From: Halomonas sp. 54_146
GTDB lineage: Bacteria; Pseudomonadota; Gammaproteobacteria; Pseudomonadales; Halomonadaceae
DNA: 64,000 nt
Reading direction: 5' to 3'
Assembly: GCF_001507855.1 (NCBI RefSeq)
Contig: NZ_LGEN01000018.1
Span: 1-64,000 of the forward strand
Shown: positions 18,933-28,293 of the stretch, piece after piece
How positions within the stretch are numbered: the first letter of the stretch is position 1
Layout: each line of letters begins with the position of its first letter
Notes under the pieces: generated by a model
The model's input: only the letters and a program-made list of their open reading frames with translations
Databases searched by the model: none
What the model was told of the DNA's origin: nothing
Made by a program: the position numbers and the translations under genes

Positions 18933-19010
18933 CCAAAGCACTCAGGCTTTCCCATAATGGCGATACATTTGCCGTCAGTGCGCTGAACATTCAGCGTCGA
19001 GGGGCTTGCC

Positions 19011-19478
19011 ATGCGCTTGACCACTAAAGGTCGCTATGCCGTTACCGCTATGCTCGATTTAGCCTTGCATACCCACAACGGCCCGACCAGCCTAAGCGAT
19101 ATCTCCCAGCGCCAAGAGATTTCGCTGTCTTATTTAGAGCAGCTTTTCGCTCGCCTGCGCCGTGCAGGCCTGGTCAACAGCGTGCGTGGGCCTGGGGGTG
19201 GCTATAGGCTCTCTCAGCCTGCGGACGCCATCAGTGTTTCAAAGGTAATTGACGCCGTGAATGAAACCGTTGACGCCACCCGCTGCCAAGGGCTCTCAGA
19301 CTGCCAGCAAGGCGACACCTGCCTGACCCACCATTTGTGGTGCGAGCTATCAGGGCAGATTCGCCACTTCCTTGACGAAATGACGCTGGGACAACTGATG
19401 CAGCGCCCTGATGTCATACGTATTGCATCGCGGCAGAAACAGCGCGCTGAAGCGACTATTCTCGCCTCTTCGCCCTGA
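19011..19478 (+). CDS. iscR: Fe-S cluster regulator IscR
   Basis: A 155-residue Rrf2-family regulator: winged HTH ([29 protein letters not shown]), GPGGGYRLS wing, and cluster ligands Cys92, Cys98, Cys104 with His107, at the same numbers as E. coli IscR. The [2Fe-2S] form represses its own operon when clusters are plentiful. It is first gene of iscRSA; GAGGGG six bases before the ATG is a good ribosome site. Confidence 0.97.
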   Translation: MRLTTKGRYAVTAMLDLALHTHNGPTSLSDISQRQEISLSYLEQLFARLRRAGLVNSVRGPGGGYRLSQPADAISVSKVIDAVNETVDATRCQGLSDCQQGDTCLTHHLWCELSGQIRHFLDEMTLGQLMQRPDVIRIASRQKQRAEATILASSP

Positions 19479-19530
19479 CTCAATTTAAATCACATTAACT
19501 AATGCACCGATAAACCGCCGGACGTTAACC

Positions 19531-20733
19531 ATGACCACTCCTTCGCTGCCGATCTACTTGGATTACGCCGCCACCACGCCCGTTGATGCGCGCGTGGCCG
19601 AGGTCATGCAGCGCTATCTAACGGTTGACCAGCTGTTTGCCAACCCTGCGTCGCGCAGCCACATGCTGGGCTGGCAGGCCGAGCAGGTGATTGAGCAAGC
19701 ACGCCGCCAGGTAGCCGATGCCATTGGTGCCGACCCGAGAGAGATCGTGTGGACCAGCGGTGCCACCGAAGCGGATAACCTAGCGCTGATTGGCTTTATG
19801 CGCGCCAACCGCGAGCGCGGCCTGCATTTAGTGACCTCAACGATTGAGCACAAAGCGGTGGTAGACACCGCCCATGCGCTGGAAAAAGAAGGGTTTGAGG
19901 TGACATGGCTAACGCCCGGGCAAGACGGCTGCATTCAGCCTGATCAGCTGCGCGCGGCGATGCGCGACGACACCGCGCTGGTCTCACTGATGGCGGTTAA
20001 CAACGAGCTGGGCAGCATTAACGATATTGCCGCCCTGGCGGCTGTTGCCCATGAGTTTGGTGCCGCTTTTCATACCGATGCCGCCCAAGCGGTAGGGCGT
20101 ATTCCCTTAGACGTCGTGGCTCAGCAAATTGATTTGATGTCGCTTTCAGCGCACAAAACCTACGGCCCCAAGGGCGTAGGCGCGCTGTATGTGAAGCGCC
20201 ACCCGGACATTCGCGTTGAAGCGCTGATTCATGGCGGTGGCCACGAGCGCGGCATGCGTTCCGGCACCCTGCCGACCCATCAAATTGCCGGCATGGGTGA
20301 AGCCTTTGCGCTGATGCAGCAGCAGTACGACGAAGACAACGCCCATATTACGCGCCTACAGCAGCGCTTTTTGCGCGGCCTTGAAGGCGTCGAGGGGGTG
20401 TTTTCCAACACCCCGCTGGCTAGTGCTGAAAACCGCACTGAAAAGCGCGCGGTACCCAACATTCTCAACGTGGCGTTTGAAGGCGTCGATGGCGAATCAT
20501 TGCTGATGGCACTGCGCGATGTGGCCGTTTCTACAGGCTCAGCGTGCAACTCGGCCAGCGTCGACCCGTCCTACGTTTTGCTCGGCATCGGCACGCCGCG
20601 CGCGCTTGCGCTCTCATCGCTGCGCTTTAGCTTTGGGCGCTTTACCACCGAAGCCGAGATTGATCATGCATTAATGCTCATACACCATACGGTGAGCGGT
20701 TTACGGTCACCGCCCCGTCAAGCGGCTGACTAG
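19531..20733 (+). CDS. iscS: Cysteine desulfurase IscS, short C-terminus
   Basis: A 400-residue group I desulfurase: YLDYAATTPVDARVAE, HTDAAQAVGRIPLD, SAHKTYGPKGVGALYV with PLP Lys209, and the mobile catalytic loop VSTGSACNSASVDPS with Cys339. It removes sulfur from cysteine as a persulfide for clusters and thio-tRNAs. It matches E. coli IscS through SSLRFSFGRFTTEAEID but ends LRSPPRQAAD, without the SPLWEM...IEW segment that E. coli IscS uses to dock IscU. This agrees with the absence of iscU next to it. An ~8-residue insertion lies before PNILNV. Confidence 0.96.
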   Translation: MTTPSLPIYLDYAATTPVDARVAEVMQRYLTVDQLFANPASRSHMLGWQAEQVIEQARRQVADAIGADPREIVWTSGATEADNLALIGFMRANRERGLHLVTSTIEHKAVVDTAHALEKEGFEVTWLTPGQDGCIQPDQLRAAMRDDTALVSLMAVNNELGSINDIAALAAVAHEFGAAFHTDAAQAVGRIPLDVVAQQIDLMSLSAHKTYGPKGVGALYVKRHPDIRVEALIHGGGHERGMRSGTLPTHQIAGMGEAFALMQQQYDEDNAHITRLQQRFLRGLEGVEGVFSNTPLASAENRTEKRAVPNILNVAFEGVDGESLLMALRDVAVSTGSACNSASVDPSYVLLGIGTPRALALSSLRFSFGRFTTEAEIDHALMLIHHTVSGLRSPPRQAAD

Positions 20734-20758
20734 CTGACTATTTTAAGGAGGACGCCTC

Positions 20759-21085
20759 ATGGCAACACTCAATATTACCCCGGCTGCCGCACAACAGATT
20801 CGTCACGTGCTCGATGAGCGCGGCCAAGGGCTAGGCCTGCGCGTTTCGGTCAAGCCAAGCGGCTGCTCTGGCTATAGCTACGTGCTCGATTTTGCCGATT
20901 CCGTCAGCGACGACGAAGTGCACTTTGAAGCCCACGGTGCCAGTGTGTACGTCGCCCCCGATGCGCTAGAGATGCTCAACGGTAGCGAAGTGGATTACGT
21001 CAGCGAAGGGCTGAACCGTTTTTTCCGCTTCAATAACCCTAACGTTAAAGATGAGTGCGGCTGCGGCGAAAGCTTTACCGTTTAA
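20759..21085 (+). CDS. iscA: Iron-sulfur assembly/carrier protein IscA
   Basis: A 108-residue A-type carrier with Cys36 (KPSGCSGYSY), Cys100 and Cys102 (NPNVKDECGCGESFTV). The tail is nearly identical to E. coli IscA, favouring IscA over ErpA or SufA. It receives and delivers [2Fe-2S]/[4Fe-4S] clusters. A strong AAGGAGG precedes the ATG. It follows iscS by 25 bases where iscU would normally lie between. Confidence 0.95.
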   Translation: MATLNITPAAAQQIRHVLDERGQGLGLRVSVKPSGCSGYSYVLDFADSVSDDEVHFEAHGASVYVAPDALEMLNGSEVDYVSEGLNRFFRFNNPNVKDECGCGESFTV

Positions 21086-21136
21086 GCTTTGTTTCGTCTG
21101 GCTTCATCGCCGGTATTCATCCTCCGGCTTAAGCGT

Positions 21137-21142
21137 TATAAT
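21137..21142 (+). promoter_or_regulatory. Candidate -10 element upstream of ndk
   Basis: A consensus TATAAT with no good -35 at 16-18 bp. If used, transcription starts near 21150 and produces a ~135-nt leader containing the hairpin at 21224-21254. Confidence 0.4.
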
Positions 21143-21223
21143 CGCGCCCCTGGAAAGTCAACATCTAAACGTTAGCGGTTACATCGCTAGCTGCTGCGCT
21201 GAATTAACCGAATCATTTTCTGG

Positions 21224-21254
21224 GCCGCCCTGGCCTTCTAGGGCGGCACTTTTT
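21224..21254 (+). terminator. Stem-loop with T-tract between iscA and ndk
   Basis: 8-bp stem GCCGCCCT/AGGGCGGC with an 8-nt loop followed by ACTTTTTGC. It is either the terminator of iscRSA or an attenuator in the ndk leader. Confidence 0.7.
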
Positions 21255-21283
21255 GCTTAACCCCTTTTAAGGAGACCATTAAC

Positions 21284-21709
21284 ATGGCTACTGAACGCAC
21301 TCTTTCTATTATCAAGCCTGATGCCGTTGCCAAAAATGCCATCGGTGACATCATCGCCCGCTTTGAAAAAGCCGGCCTAAAAGTGGTTGCCGCCAAAATG
21401 GTACAGCTTTCTGAAGAGAAAGCCGGCGGCTTCTACGCAGAACACAAAGAACGCCCCTTCTTTAAAGACCTGGTTGGCTTCATGACCTCTGGCCCGGTGG
21501 TTGTTCAGGTGCTGGAAGGTGAAGGCGCTATCGCCAAAAACCGTGACCTGATGGGCGCGACCAACCCGAAAGAAGCAGCACCCGGCACTATTCGCGCCGA
21601 TTTTGCGGAAACAATCGACGCCAACGCTGTCCATGGTTCTGATTCTCCGGAAAGCGCTGAGCGCGAAATTAACTACTTCTTTGGTAACGACGAAATTTGC
21701 CCGCGCTAA
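21284..21709 (+). CDS. ndk: Nucleoside diphosphate kinase
   Basis: A 141-residue Ndk: [32 protein letters not shown], the phosphohistidine motif [16 protein letters not shown] (His ~117) and the FF...EIC end. It balances NTP pools by phosphate transfer. AAGGAG precedes the ATG by nine bases. It sits between isc and rlmN as in Pseudomonas. Confidence 0.98.
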   Translation: MATERTLSIIKPDAVAKNAIGDIIARFEKAGLKVVAAKMVQLSEEKAGGFYAEHKERPFFKDLVGFMTSGPVVVQVLEGEGAIAKNRDLMGATNPKEAAPGTIRADFAETIDANAVHGSDSPESAEREINYFFGNDEICPR

Positions 21710-21717
21710 GCCTGTAA

Positions 21718-21747
21718 CCTGCAAGCTGTAGGCCTGCAAGCTATAAG
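21718..21747 (+). repeat. 15-bp tandem repeat after ndk stop
   Basis: CCTGCAAGCTGTAGG (21718-21732) and CCTGCAAGCTATAAG (21733-21747), preceded by a partial unit GCCTGTAA, begin nine bases after the ndk stop. Confidence 0.8.
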
Positions 21748-21827
21748 TTAGCGCCGCCGTTTCAACGTCAGTTGCCGGCCATTTTGCGGGGGCTTCGCCC
21801 CCGCCCCTTTATTGAACGCTGACCGCC

Positions 21828-23102
21828 ATGACCACCACTGTAGCCCAACATACGCCCGCCCCAAGTACCGATATCGCCAGTACAGCGATCGATAGCACAG
21901 ACACCGATAGCACAGACGCCGATAGCACAAACGCCGATAGTTCAGACACCCAAAGCTCAGACACCGCCAGCACGCCTGCTGCAAAAACGGTGCCCGAACG
22001 TCAGAACCTGCTCGGCATGTCCCGCGAGCAGATGGAAGCCTTCTTTTTGTCGATTGGCGAAAAGAAATTCCGTGCTGCCCAGCTAATGAAGTGGATTCAC
22101 CAAGAAGGCAGCGATGATTTTGCCGCCATGACGAATCTCTCTAAACCGCTGCGCGAAAAACTCGCGCGGGTGGCTGAAATTCGTGGCCCTGGGGTGGTGT
22201 ATGAAGGCACTTCCAGCGACGGCACGCGTAAATGGGTGCTTGAAGTAGAAGATGGCAGCTACGTCGAAACGGTGTTGATCCCGGCCGAAAACGGCAAGCG
22301 GCGCACGCTGTGTGTCTCTTCGCAAGTCGGCTGCTCGCTGGATTGCAGCTTCTGCTCTACCGGCAAGCAGGGTTTTCAGCGTAATTTAACCGCCGCTGAA
22401 ATTATCGGCCAGGTATGGGTCGCCCAGCGCAGCGTTGGCCCACGCCGTGATACGGCCAACCGCCCGGTCACCAACGTGGTGATGATGGGCATGGGCGAGC
22501 CGCTGCTCAACTTTGATAACGTTGTGCCGGCGATGAAGCTGATGCTTGACGACAACGGCTACGGGCTGTCTAAGCGCCGTGTCACGCTTTCGACCTCTGG
22601 CGTGGTGCCGATGATCGACAAGCTTGGCGATGAAATGGATGTCAGCCTGGCAATTTCGCTGCACGCCGCGACAGATGAGCTGCGCAATGAGCTGGTGCCG
22701 ATCAACCGTAAATACAACATTCGCGCCTTGTTGGATGCCTGTCATCGTTATTTGTCTAAATGCCCGGATAATCGTCAGATCACCATTGAGTACACGTTGA
22801 TCAAAGACGTTAACGATCAGCAAGAGCACGCCGAACAGCTCGCCGCGCTGCTTAAAGAACTGCCGTGCAAGATCAACCTGATTCCGTTTAACCCGTTCCC
22901 GAATTCTGGTTACGAGACACCCTCACGCAACCAAACCATGCGCTTTCAGCAGTGGCTTTACGATTTAGGCTACACCGCGACGGTGAGGATGACCCGTGGT
23001 GAAGATATTGATGCCGCCTGTGGTCAGCTGGTTGGGCGCGTCAAAGACCGCACCAAGCGCAGCGCCCGTTATATTCAATCGGTGCAGCTCGATGCGGACT
23101 AA
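21828..23102 (+). CDS. rlmN: Dual-specificity 23S rRNA/tRNA C2-adenosine methyltransferase RlmN
   Basis: A 424-residue radical-SAM enzyme: [43 protein letters not shown] with the CxxxCxxC cluster ligands, [25 protein letters not shown], and the C-terminal [11 protein letters not shown] loop with the methylatable Cys. It methylates A2503 of 23S rRNA and A37 of some tRNAs. The first ~57 residues are a D/S/T-rich extension built from 15-bp DNA repeats; no other in-frame ATG exists before the conserved domain, so the extension is probably translated. Confidence 0.95.
   Translation: MTTTVAQHTPAPSTDIASTAIDSTDTDSTDADSTNADSSDTQSSDTASTPAAKTVPERQNLLGMSREQMEAFFLSIGEKKFRAAQLMKWIHQEGSDDFAAMTNLSKPLREKLARVAEIRGPGVVYEGTSSDGTRKWVLEVEDGSYVETVLIPAENGKRRTLCVSSQVGCSLDCSFCSTGKQGFQRNLTAAEIIGQVWVAQRSVGPRRDTANRPVTNVVMMGMGEPLLNFDNVVPAMKLMLDDNGYGLSKRRVTLSTSGVVPMIDKLGDEMDVSLAISLHAATDELRNELVPINRKYNIRALLDACHRYLSKCPDNRQITIEYTLIKDVNDQQEHAEQLAALLKELPCKINLIPFNPFPNSGYETPSRNQTMRFQQWLYDLGYTATVRMTRGEDIDAACGQLVGRVKDRTKRSARYIQSVQLDAD
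21891..21965 (+). repeat. In-frame 15-bp tandem repeat in rlmN (5 units)
   Basis: Five 15-bp units (21891, 21906, 21921, 21936, 21951) of the type GATAGCACAGACACC, in phase with rlmN, encode DSTDT-like pentapeptides. Confidence 0.9.
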
Positions 23103-23250
23103 TGTCATGCAGGCTAACGTCACAAAGGCTGGCGTGACGTGTACAAAACAGGGCGTGTCTTGACTTCCGCTGAGCACGGCGCTTTGATGGTCACGGTTTT
23201 CAGTTGCATTACCTGATGAGCCGTTGGACGTTCACCACAAGAGGATTGAC

Positions 23251-23985
23251 ATGACCGCTCACCGCAAGCGCCACCACCCATCACGGGTACCTCTGCTCAC
23301 CGTGCTGATCGGTAGCTTGTGGCTTGCTGGCTGTGCCTCTTCCAACGCTTTATCACCGCAAGACAACCCAGCCGCGGCCGATGCCTACACCCAGCTTGGC
23401 GTTGCTTATTTGGAGCGCAACAACCTTCCCCGTGCGATGAATGCGCTGGATCGGGCGCTGGAAATTACCCCGCGCCACGCAGAAGCGCTGCAGGCGCTAG
23501 CACTGGTTTACCAGCAGCAGGGCGAACATGCGCTTGCCGATGATTATTTTCAACAGGCGGTCAGCGCTGAGCCTGATTTCACCCGCGCTCGCAACAATTA
23601 CGCCGCTTTTTTGTATGAACGGGGGCAGTACCAAGCGGCCTGTGAACAGCTAGAAACTGCCTCTCAAGATGCCCAGTACGCCAACCGTGCCCAGCTATTT
23701 ACCAACTTAGGGCAGTGTTACATGGCGTTGGAAGAATTTGATAAAGCGCGCGCTCGATTGCAGCGTGCGCAGAGTATTGATCCGCGTAACCCACGCGGCT
23801 ATTTAACGTTAGCTGAACTCGAATATTCACAGGGCAATTACCCTCAGGCCTGGGCACCGCTGCAAACCTATTTACAGCTTGCTGAGCCCAGCCGAGCGGC
23901 GCTGGAAATGGCGGTTGATATCGCCAATGCACAGGGCGACCATAGCGTCGCCGCCGACTACCAGCGGCTGCTTGGCAACGACTGA
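23251..23985 (+). CDS. pilW: Type IV pilus biogenesis/stability lipoprotein PilW (PilF)
   Basis: A 244-residue TPR lipoprotein: signal peptide ending LAGC (Cys28) and about five tetratricopeptide units (AYTQLGVAYLERNNLPRAM, AEALQALALVYQQQGE, RARNNYAAFLYERGQY, AQLFTNLGQCYMALEE, GYLTLAELEYSQGNY). PilW/PilF is the pilotin for the PilQ secretin. The ATG at 23251 has GAGGA upstream. Its place between rlmN and rodZ is the conserved one. Confidence 0.93.
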   Translation: MTAHRKRHHPSRVPLLTVLIGSLWLAGCASSNALSPQDNPAAADAYTQLGVAYLERNNLPRAMNALDRALEITPRHAEALQALALVYQQQGEHALADDYFQQAVSAEPDFTRARNNYAAFLYERGQYQAACEQLETASQDAQYANRAQLFTNLGQCYMALEEFDKARARLQRAQSIDPRNPRGYLTLAELEYSQGNYPQAWAPLQTYLQLAEPSRAALEMAVDIANAQGDHSVAADYQRLLGND

Positions 23986-24032
23986 CTTATTGACGCCCTG
24001 ATCAACGCTTATTTAATGAAGGATGCTCAGCC

Positions 24033-25091
24033 ATGAGCGGTACACAGTCACAAGAAAGCGTCATTAACAGCACTACCACCGCCTCCCCCGGTGAGCTTCT
24101 ATTTCGCCAGCGCGAACAGCTTGGCGTGCCCCTTGCCGATGCAGCGCGGGCGCTAAACCTTCGGCCCGCCGTGGTGGCAGGGTTAGAGCAGGATAACTAT
24201 CAAGAGATTCCTGTTGCCGCTTACCGGCGCGGCTATTTGCGCGCCTATGCAAAATATCTCGGCATGGATGACCGCTTGGTACTTGAGGCTTATCAAGCCC
24301 GCAGTGGCGGCACGGACACTGAACGCAAAGTGTCGCCGGTTTCCACGGTCAGGCCGCCCTCTCGTCTTGGTGCCTGGCTGTTTAAGCTTGTTACCCTGCT
24401 GGTCATTGTGGGGCTTATTGCGGTCACCGTTATGTGGTGGCAAAGCCGTGGCGGCAATGAGCCACCGGGCCTTGATTCTTCCACCACTAACTCTTCCACT
24501 ACTAATTCTTCTACCACCAATGCTTCTGCTACCAATGAGCCCGCCAACGCCCCTGCTCAGTCGCCCGGTGCGCTGACAGAGACCTCGGGAGAAAGCGCCG
24601 CCGCGAGCTCAAGCTTCACCACTAGCGAAGAAAACGCTGGGCTGACAAGCGATGCCGCCCGCATCACGCCAACACCAGCACCAACCACATCTCAATCACC
24701 AGCCTCAGGTGACGCGGGTGAATCAGCAGAAGCTGACGTAGCGGAAGTCGGCATAGCAGAAAGTGACGTAGCGGAAACTGACGTTACGGAAAGCGACGCA
24801 GCAGAAAGCGAATCGCCAAGCATTGCTGACGCCGAACCCGCTGCCCGCGCCAACACGCTTGAGCTAACGTTTAACGAGCAGTCGTGGACTGAAATTTTTG
24901 ATGCCACCAATCAGCGCGTCTTTGTTGGCCTGCAATCGCCAGGCACTAGCACAACCGTCGAAGGCGAACCCCCGTTTCGTTTAACCGTGGGCAATGCCAC
25001 CGGTGTTGAACTGCGTTACCAGGGCGAGGAAGTTGACCTTCCCGCCCGCGCAGGTGCCAACAACGTCGCCCGATTTACCTTGGGAGAGTGA
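24033..25091 (+). CDS. rodZ: Cell-shape protein RodZ
   Basis: A 352-residue bitopic protein: cytoplasmic Cro/C1-type HTH (~20-85, [18 protein letters not shown]), TM ~112-134 ([21 protein letters not shown]), a long low-complexity periplasmic linker (~145-265), and a C-terminal DUF4115 beta domain ([21 protein letters not shown]). RodZ links MreB to the elongation machinery. Two separate 15-bp repeat arrays build the linker (SSTTN and xDVAE pentapeptides). GAAGGA precedes the ATG. Confidence 0.93.
   Translation: MSGTQSQESVINSTTTASPGELLFRQREQLGVPLADAARALNLRPAVVAGLEQDNYQEIPVAAYRRGYLRAYAKYLGMDDRLVLEAYQARSGGTDTERKVSPVSTVRPPSRLGAWLFKLVTLLVIVGLIAVTVMWWQSRGGNEPPGLDSSTTNSSTTNSSTTNASATNEPANAPAQSPGALTETSGESAAASSSFTTSEENAGLTSDAARITPTPAPTTSQSPASGDAGESAEADVAEVGIAESDVAETDVTESDAAESESPSIADAEPAARANTLELTFNEQSWTEIFDATNQRVFVGLQSPGTSTTVEGEPPFRLTVGNATGVELRYQGEEVDLPARAGANNVARFTLGE
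24477..24536 (+). repeat. In-frame 15-bp tandem repeat in rodZ (4 units)
   Basis: Four 15-bp units at 24477, 24492, 24507 and 24522 encode SSTTN x3 and ASATN in the periplasmic linker. Confidence 0.9.
24732..24806 (+). repeat. Second in-frame 15-bp repeat array in rodZ (5 units)
   Basis: Five 15-bp units at 24732, 24747, 24762, 24777 and 24792 encode [20 protein letters not shown] and SDAAE. Confidence 0.9.
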
Positions 25092-25099
25092 ACCGCCCT

Positions 25100-26215
25100 A
25101 TGCACGCCCCTTCTCCGATTAAACGCCGTTTTTCCCGCCAGATTCACGTCGGGAATGTTGCCGTTGGCGGTGATGCTCCGATTTCCGTACAGAGCATGAC
25201 CAACACCAACACCCTTGATGTTGCCGCGACGGTGGCACAAATCCAGCAGCTGGAAAAAGCCGGCGCGGATATTGTGCGCGTCTCCGTGCCCGACATGGAC
25301 GCGGCGGAAACCTTTGGCCAGATTAAAAAGCTGGTCAATATACCGCTTGTTGCCGACATTCATTTTGATTACAAAATTGCCCTGCGCGTGGCTGAGCTAG
25401 GCGTTGACTGCCTGCGTATCAACCCCGGCAATATCGGCCGTGAAGACCGCGTGCGTGCAGTGGTCAGCGCCGCCCGCAACCACGGCATTCCGATTCGTAT
25501 TGGCGTCAACGCGGGGTCGCTAGAAAAAGACCTACAGAAAAAATATGGTGAGCCAACGCCAGCCGCGCTGGTGGAATCCGCCATGCGCCATATCGATTAC
25601 CTGGACCGCCTCGACTTCCCCGATTTTAAAGTCAGCGTTAAAGCCTCAGATGTGTTTATGGCCGTGGCCGCTTACCGCGACCTTGCCGCACGCATCGAGC
25701 AACCGCTGCATTTAGGCATCACCGAAGCGGGCGGGCTGCGTTCAGGCACGGTCAAGTCATCGATTGGCTTAGGCATGCTGTTGATGGATGGCATTGGCGA
25801 CACCATTCGCGTGTCGCTGGCGGCCGACCCGGTGGAAGAAATCAAAGTCGGCTTCGATATGCTGCGAAGCCTAAAACTGCGCTCCAAAGGCATTAATTTT
25901 ATTGCCTGCCCCAGCTGCTCGCGGCAGAACTTTGACGTTATTAGCACCATGAACCAGCTCGAAGAACGGCTGGAAGACGTTATGACACCGCTTAACGTCT
26001 CGGTGATTGGCTGCGTGGTCAACGGCCCTGGCGAAGCCAAAGAGACCGATATCGGCCTGACTGGCGGCAGCCCCGCCAACTTGGTGTATATCGACGGCAA
26101 ACCGGCTAGCAAGCTGCGCAACGATCACCTGGTAGACGATTTAGAAAAGCTGATTCGCGACAAAGTGCGCGAAAAACAGCAGCAGCAAGACGACATGATT
26201 GCCCGCAGCGTTTAA
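25100..26215 (+). CDS. ispG: 4-hydroxy-3-methylbut-2-enyl diphosphate synthase (flavodoxin)
   Basis: A 371-residue IspG of the MEP isoprenoid pathway: [48 protein letters not shown], and [4Fe-4S] Cys residues in [10 protein letters not shown] and [12 protein letters not shown]. It reductively converts MEcPP to HMBPP. The ATG at 25100 gives [10 protein letters not shown], matching E. coli IspG; a GTG overlapping the rodZ stop (25088) is less likely because GGGAG would sit on top of it. Confidence 0.97.
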   Translation: MHAPSPIKRRFSRQIHVGNVAVGGDAPISVQSMTNTNTLDVAATVAQIQQLEKAGADIVRVSVPDMDAAETFGQIKKLVNIPLVADIHFDYKIALRVAELGVDCLRINPGNIGREDRVRAVVSAARNHGIPIRIGVNAGSLEKDLQKKYGEPTPAALVESAMRHIDYLDRLDFPDFKVSVKASDVFMAVAAYRDLAARIEQPLHLGITEAGGLRSGTVKSSIGLGMLLMDGIGDTIRVSLAADPVEEIKVGFDMLRSLKLRSKGINFIACPSCSRQNFDVISTMNQLEERLEDVMTPLNVSVIGCVVNGPGEAKETDIGLTGGSPANLVYIDGKPASKLRNDHLVDDLEKLIRDKVREKQQQQDDMIARSV

Positions 26216-26276
26216 CCGCTGGGGCTGGCTGCAAGCATCGGTGAACCACGCCTGATGGCAGAATAAGGAGTTTTCA

Positions 26277-27578
26277 TTGAGTAAGTCCGCCGTTAAAAAG
26301 ATTCAAGCCATCCGTGGTATGAATGATCTATTACCCAGCGATAGCCCGCGCTGGCAATTTTTTGAAGCCAAAGTACGCCAGCTGATGCTGCGTTACGGTT
26401 TCAACGAAATTCGCACGCCTATCGTTGAGCAAACCGCGCTGTTTGCGCGCTCTATCGGCGAAGTGACCGACATCGTCGAAAAAGAGATGTACACCTTTGA
26501 CGATCGCAACAGCGAAAGCTTGACCCTGCGCCCCGAAGGCACCGCCAGCTGCGTGCGCGCGGCCATGGAACACGGCCTGCTGTATAACCAAACCCAGCGG
26601 CTGTGGTACCAAGGGCCAATGTTTCGCTACGAGCGCCCGCAAAAAGGCCGCTACCGCCAGTTTCACCAGATTGGCGTAGAAACTTTCGGCTTTGATGGCC
26701 CCGACATCGACGCCGAGGTCATTCTGCTTTCGGCGCGCCTGTGGCAAGAACTGGGGTTGACCGAGCACGTTACGCTAGAACTTAACTCGCTGGGTTCCTC
26801 TGAGGCGCGCGCCGCGTACCGCGACACCCTAGTGGCCTATTTTGAGCAGCACCTAGACGTCCTTGATGAAGACTCCAAGCGCCGCTTAACCAGCAACCCG
26901 CTGCGCATTCTCGACTCCAAAAACCCGGCCATGGCTGAGATGCTTAACGCTGCGCCGCAGTTGATGGATCACCTGGATGCCGAGTCCCGCGAGCACTTTG
27001 AACAGTTAACCAAAATACTCGATGCCGCGGGCATTGCTTATGTCATTAACCCGCGCTTGGTGCGCGGGCTCGACTACTACTGCCGCACCGTGTTCGAGTG
27101 GACCACAACCGCGCTCGGCAGCCAGGGTACGGTCTGTGCAGGTGGGCGATACGACGGCCTTGTTGAACAGCTGGGCGGTAAACCAACGCCTGCGGTGGGT
27201 TTTGCGATGGGCATTGAGCGGCTGATACTGCTGCTCGAAACCCTTGAGCTAATCCCCGACGATGCCCTTGGCGGCTGCGATGTGTATCTGCTGCCCATGG
27301 ATGATAACGCCACGATGGCGGCGATCACCCTGGCAGAGCAACTGCGTAGCGAACTGCCTGAGCTGCGCTTACAGCTTCACTGCGGTGGCGGCAGTTTCAA
27401 AAGCCGGATCAAAAAAGCCGATAAGAGTGCTGCCTCGATGGCGATACTGCTCGGCGAAGATGAAATCAATAAGCAATCGGCGACGCTCAAGTTTCTACGC
27501 GATGAGCGCGAACAGCAAAGCGTTCCCCAAGCAGCATTAGGCCGCACGTTAAGTGAGCTATTGGCCACTGGCGCTTAA
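26277..27578 (+). CDS. hisS: Histidyl-tRNA synthetase (TTG start)
   Basis: A 433-residue class II synthetase: [52 protein letters not shown] (motif 2), the histidine A loop [15 protein letters not shown], and [11 protein letters not shown] (motif 3) with an anticodon-binding C-terminus. The start is a TTG: AAGGAG sits seven bases before it, no ATG or GTG lies closer, and the next ATG (in RGMND) is inside the conserved domain. Confidence 0.97.
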   Translation: MSKSAVKKIQAIRGMNDLLPSDSPRWQFFEAKVRQLMLRYGFNEIRTPIVEQTALFARSIGEVTDIVEKEMYTFDDRNSESLTLRPEGTASCVRAAMEHGLLYNQTQRLWYQGPMFRYERPQKGRYRQFHQIGVETFGFDGPDIDAEVILLSARLWQELGLTEHVTLELNSLGSSEARAAYRDTLVAYFEQHLDVLDEDSKRRLTSNPLRILDSKNPAMAEMLNAAPQLMDHLDAESREHFEQLTKILDAAGIAYVINPRLVRGLDYYCRTVFEWTTTALGSQGTVCAGGRYDGLVEQLGGKPTPAVGFAMGIERLILLLETLELIPDDALGGCDVYLLPMDDNATMAAITLAEQLRSELPELRLQLHCGGGSFKSRIKKADKSAASMAILLGEDEINKQSATLKFLRDEREQQSVPQAALGRTLSELLATGA

Positions 27579-27633
27579 GCCCGGCGGTTGAGAGACGCAA
27601 CCATACGTACTTGAAAAAAACAGGAGCCCGCCC

Positions 27634-28293
27634 GTGGTGGAGCTGAGAAGCGAAGAAGAACAGCTAGACGCTGTCAAGCGCTGGTGGAAAGACAACGGCA
27701 TGTCGTTGATTGCAGGCGCTGTCCTGGCGGCGGCGGGCGTGTTCGGTTGGAACGCGTGGCAAAATTATCAGCAAGGCCAATCAGAAGCCGCATCTATGCG
27801 TTACCAGCAGCTGGTCAATATGACCGCTAGCAGCGAACTGAATGAAGACCAGCTGGCAAGCGCGCGGGAAATGGTTGCCGAACTGACCGACGCTCATGGC
27901 AACACGCTCTACGCCGAACTCGCTTTGCTGCTCGATGCGCGCCTTGCGGTGCAAGCAGGCGATTTGGAAGGTGCTAAAGCCTCGCTTGAAAGTGTTGCTA
28001 GTGACTCCTCGCGCCGCTATGTGCAAAGCCTTGCCTGGCTACGCTTAGCGCGCGTGGAACTCGCCAACGGCAACCCCGACCAAGCATTGGCACTGCTAGA
28101 TCAGCCCATTAGCGATGCATTAGCCGCCCAGCGGGCAGACGTTCGCGGCGATGCGTTCGCTGCCAAGGGTGACACCAGCGCTGCCCGCAACGCGTGGGAA
28201 ACCGCCGTAGAAGTGGCGCAAACCCAAGATCAACCGCTTTACGGCGTGCAGTTCAAGCTTGATGATCTCGGCGCCGAGGAGGCGACACAATAA
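27634..28293 (+). CDS. yfgM: YfgM/TPR-like ancillary SecYEG translocon subunit
   Basis: A 219-residue single-pass protein: cytosolic N-tail (EEEQLDAVKRWWKDNG), TM ~23-41, and a periplasmic TPR-like domain. YfgM works with PpiD at SecYEG and is usually encoded between hisS and bamB, as here. The start is GTG (27634 or 27637), with AGGAG seven or ten bases upstream. Confidence 0.92.
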   Translation: MVELRSEEEQLDAVKRWWKDNGMSLIAGAVLAAAGVFGWNAWQNYQQGQSEAASMRYQQLVNMTASSELNEDQLASAREMVAELTDAHGNTLYAELALLLDARLAVQAGDLEGAKASLESVASDSSRRYVQSLAWLRLARVELANGNPDQALALLDQPISDALAAQRADVRGDAFAAKGDTSAARNAWETAVEVAQTQDQPLYGVQFKLDDLGAEEATQ

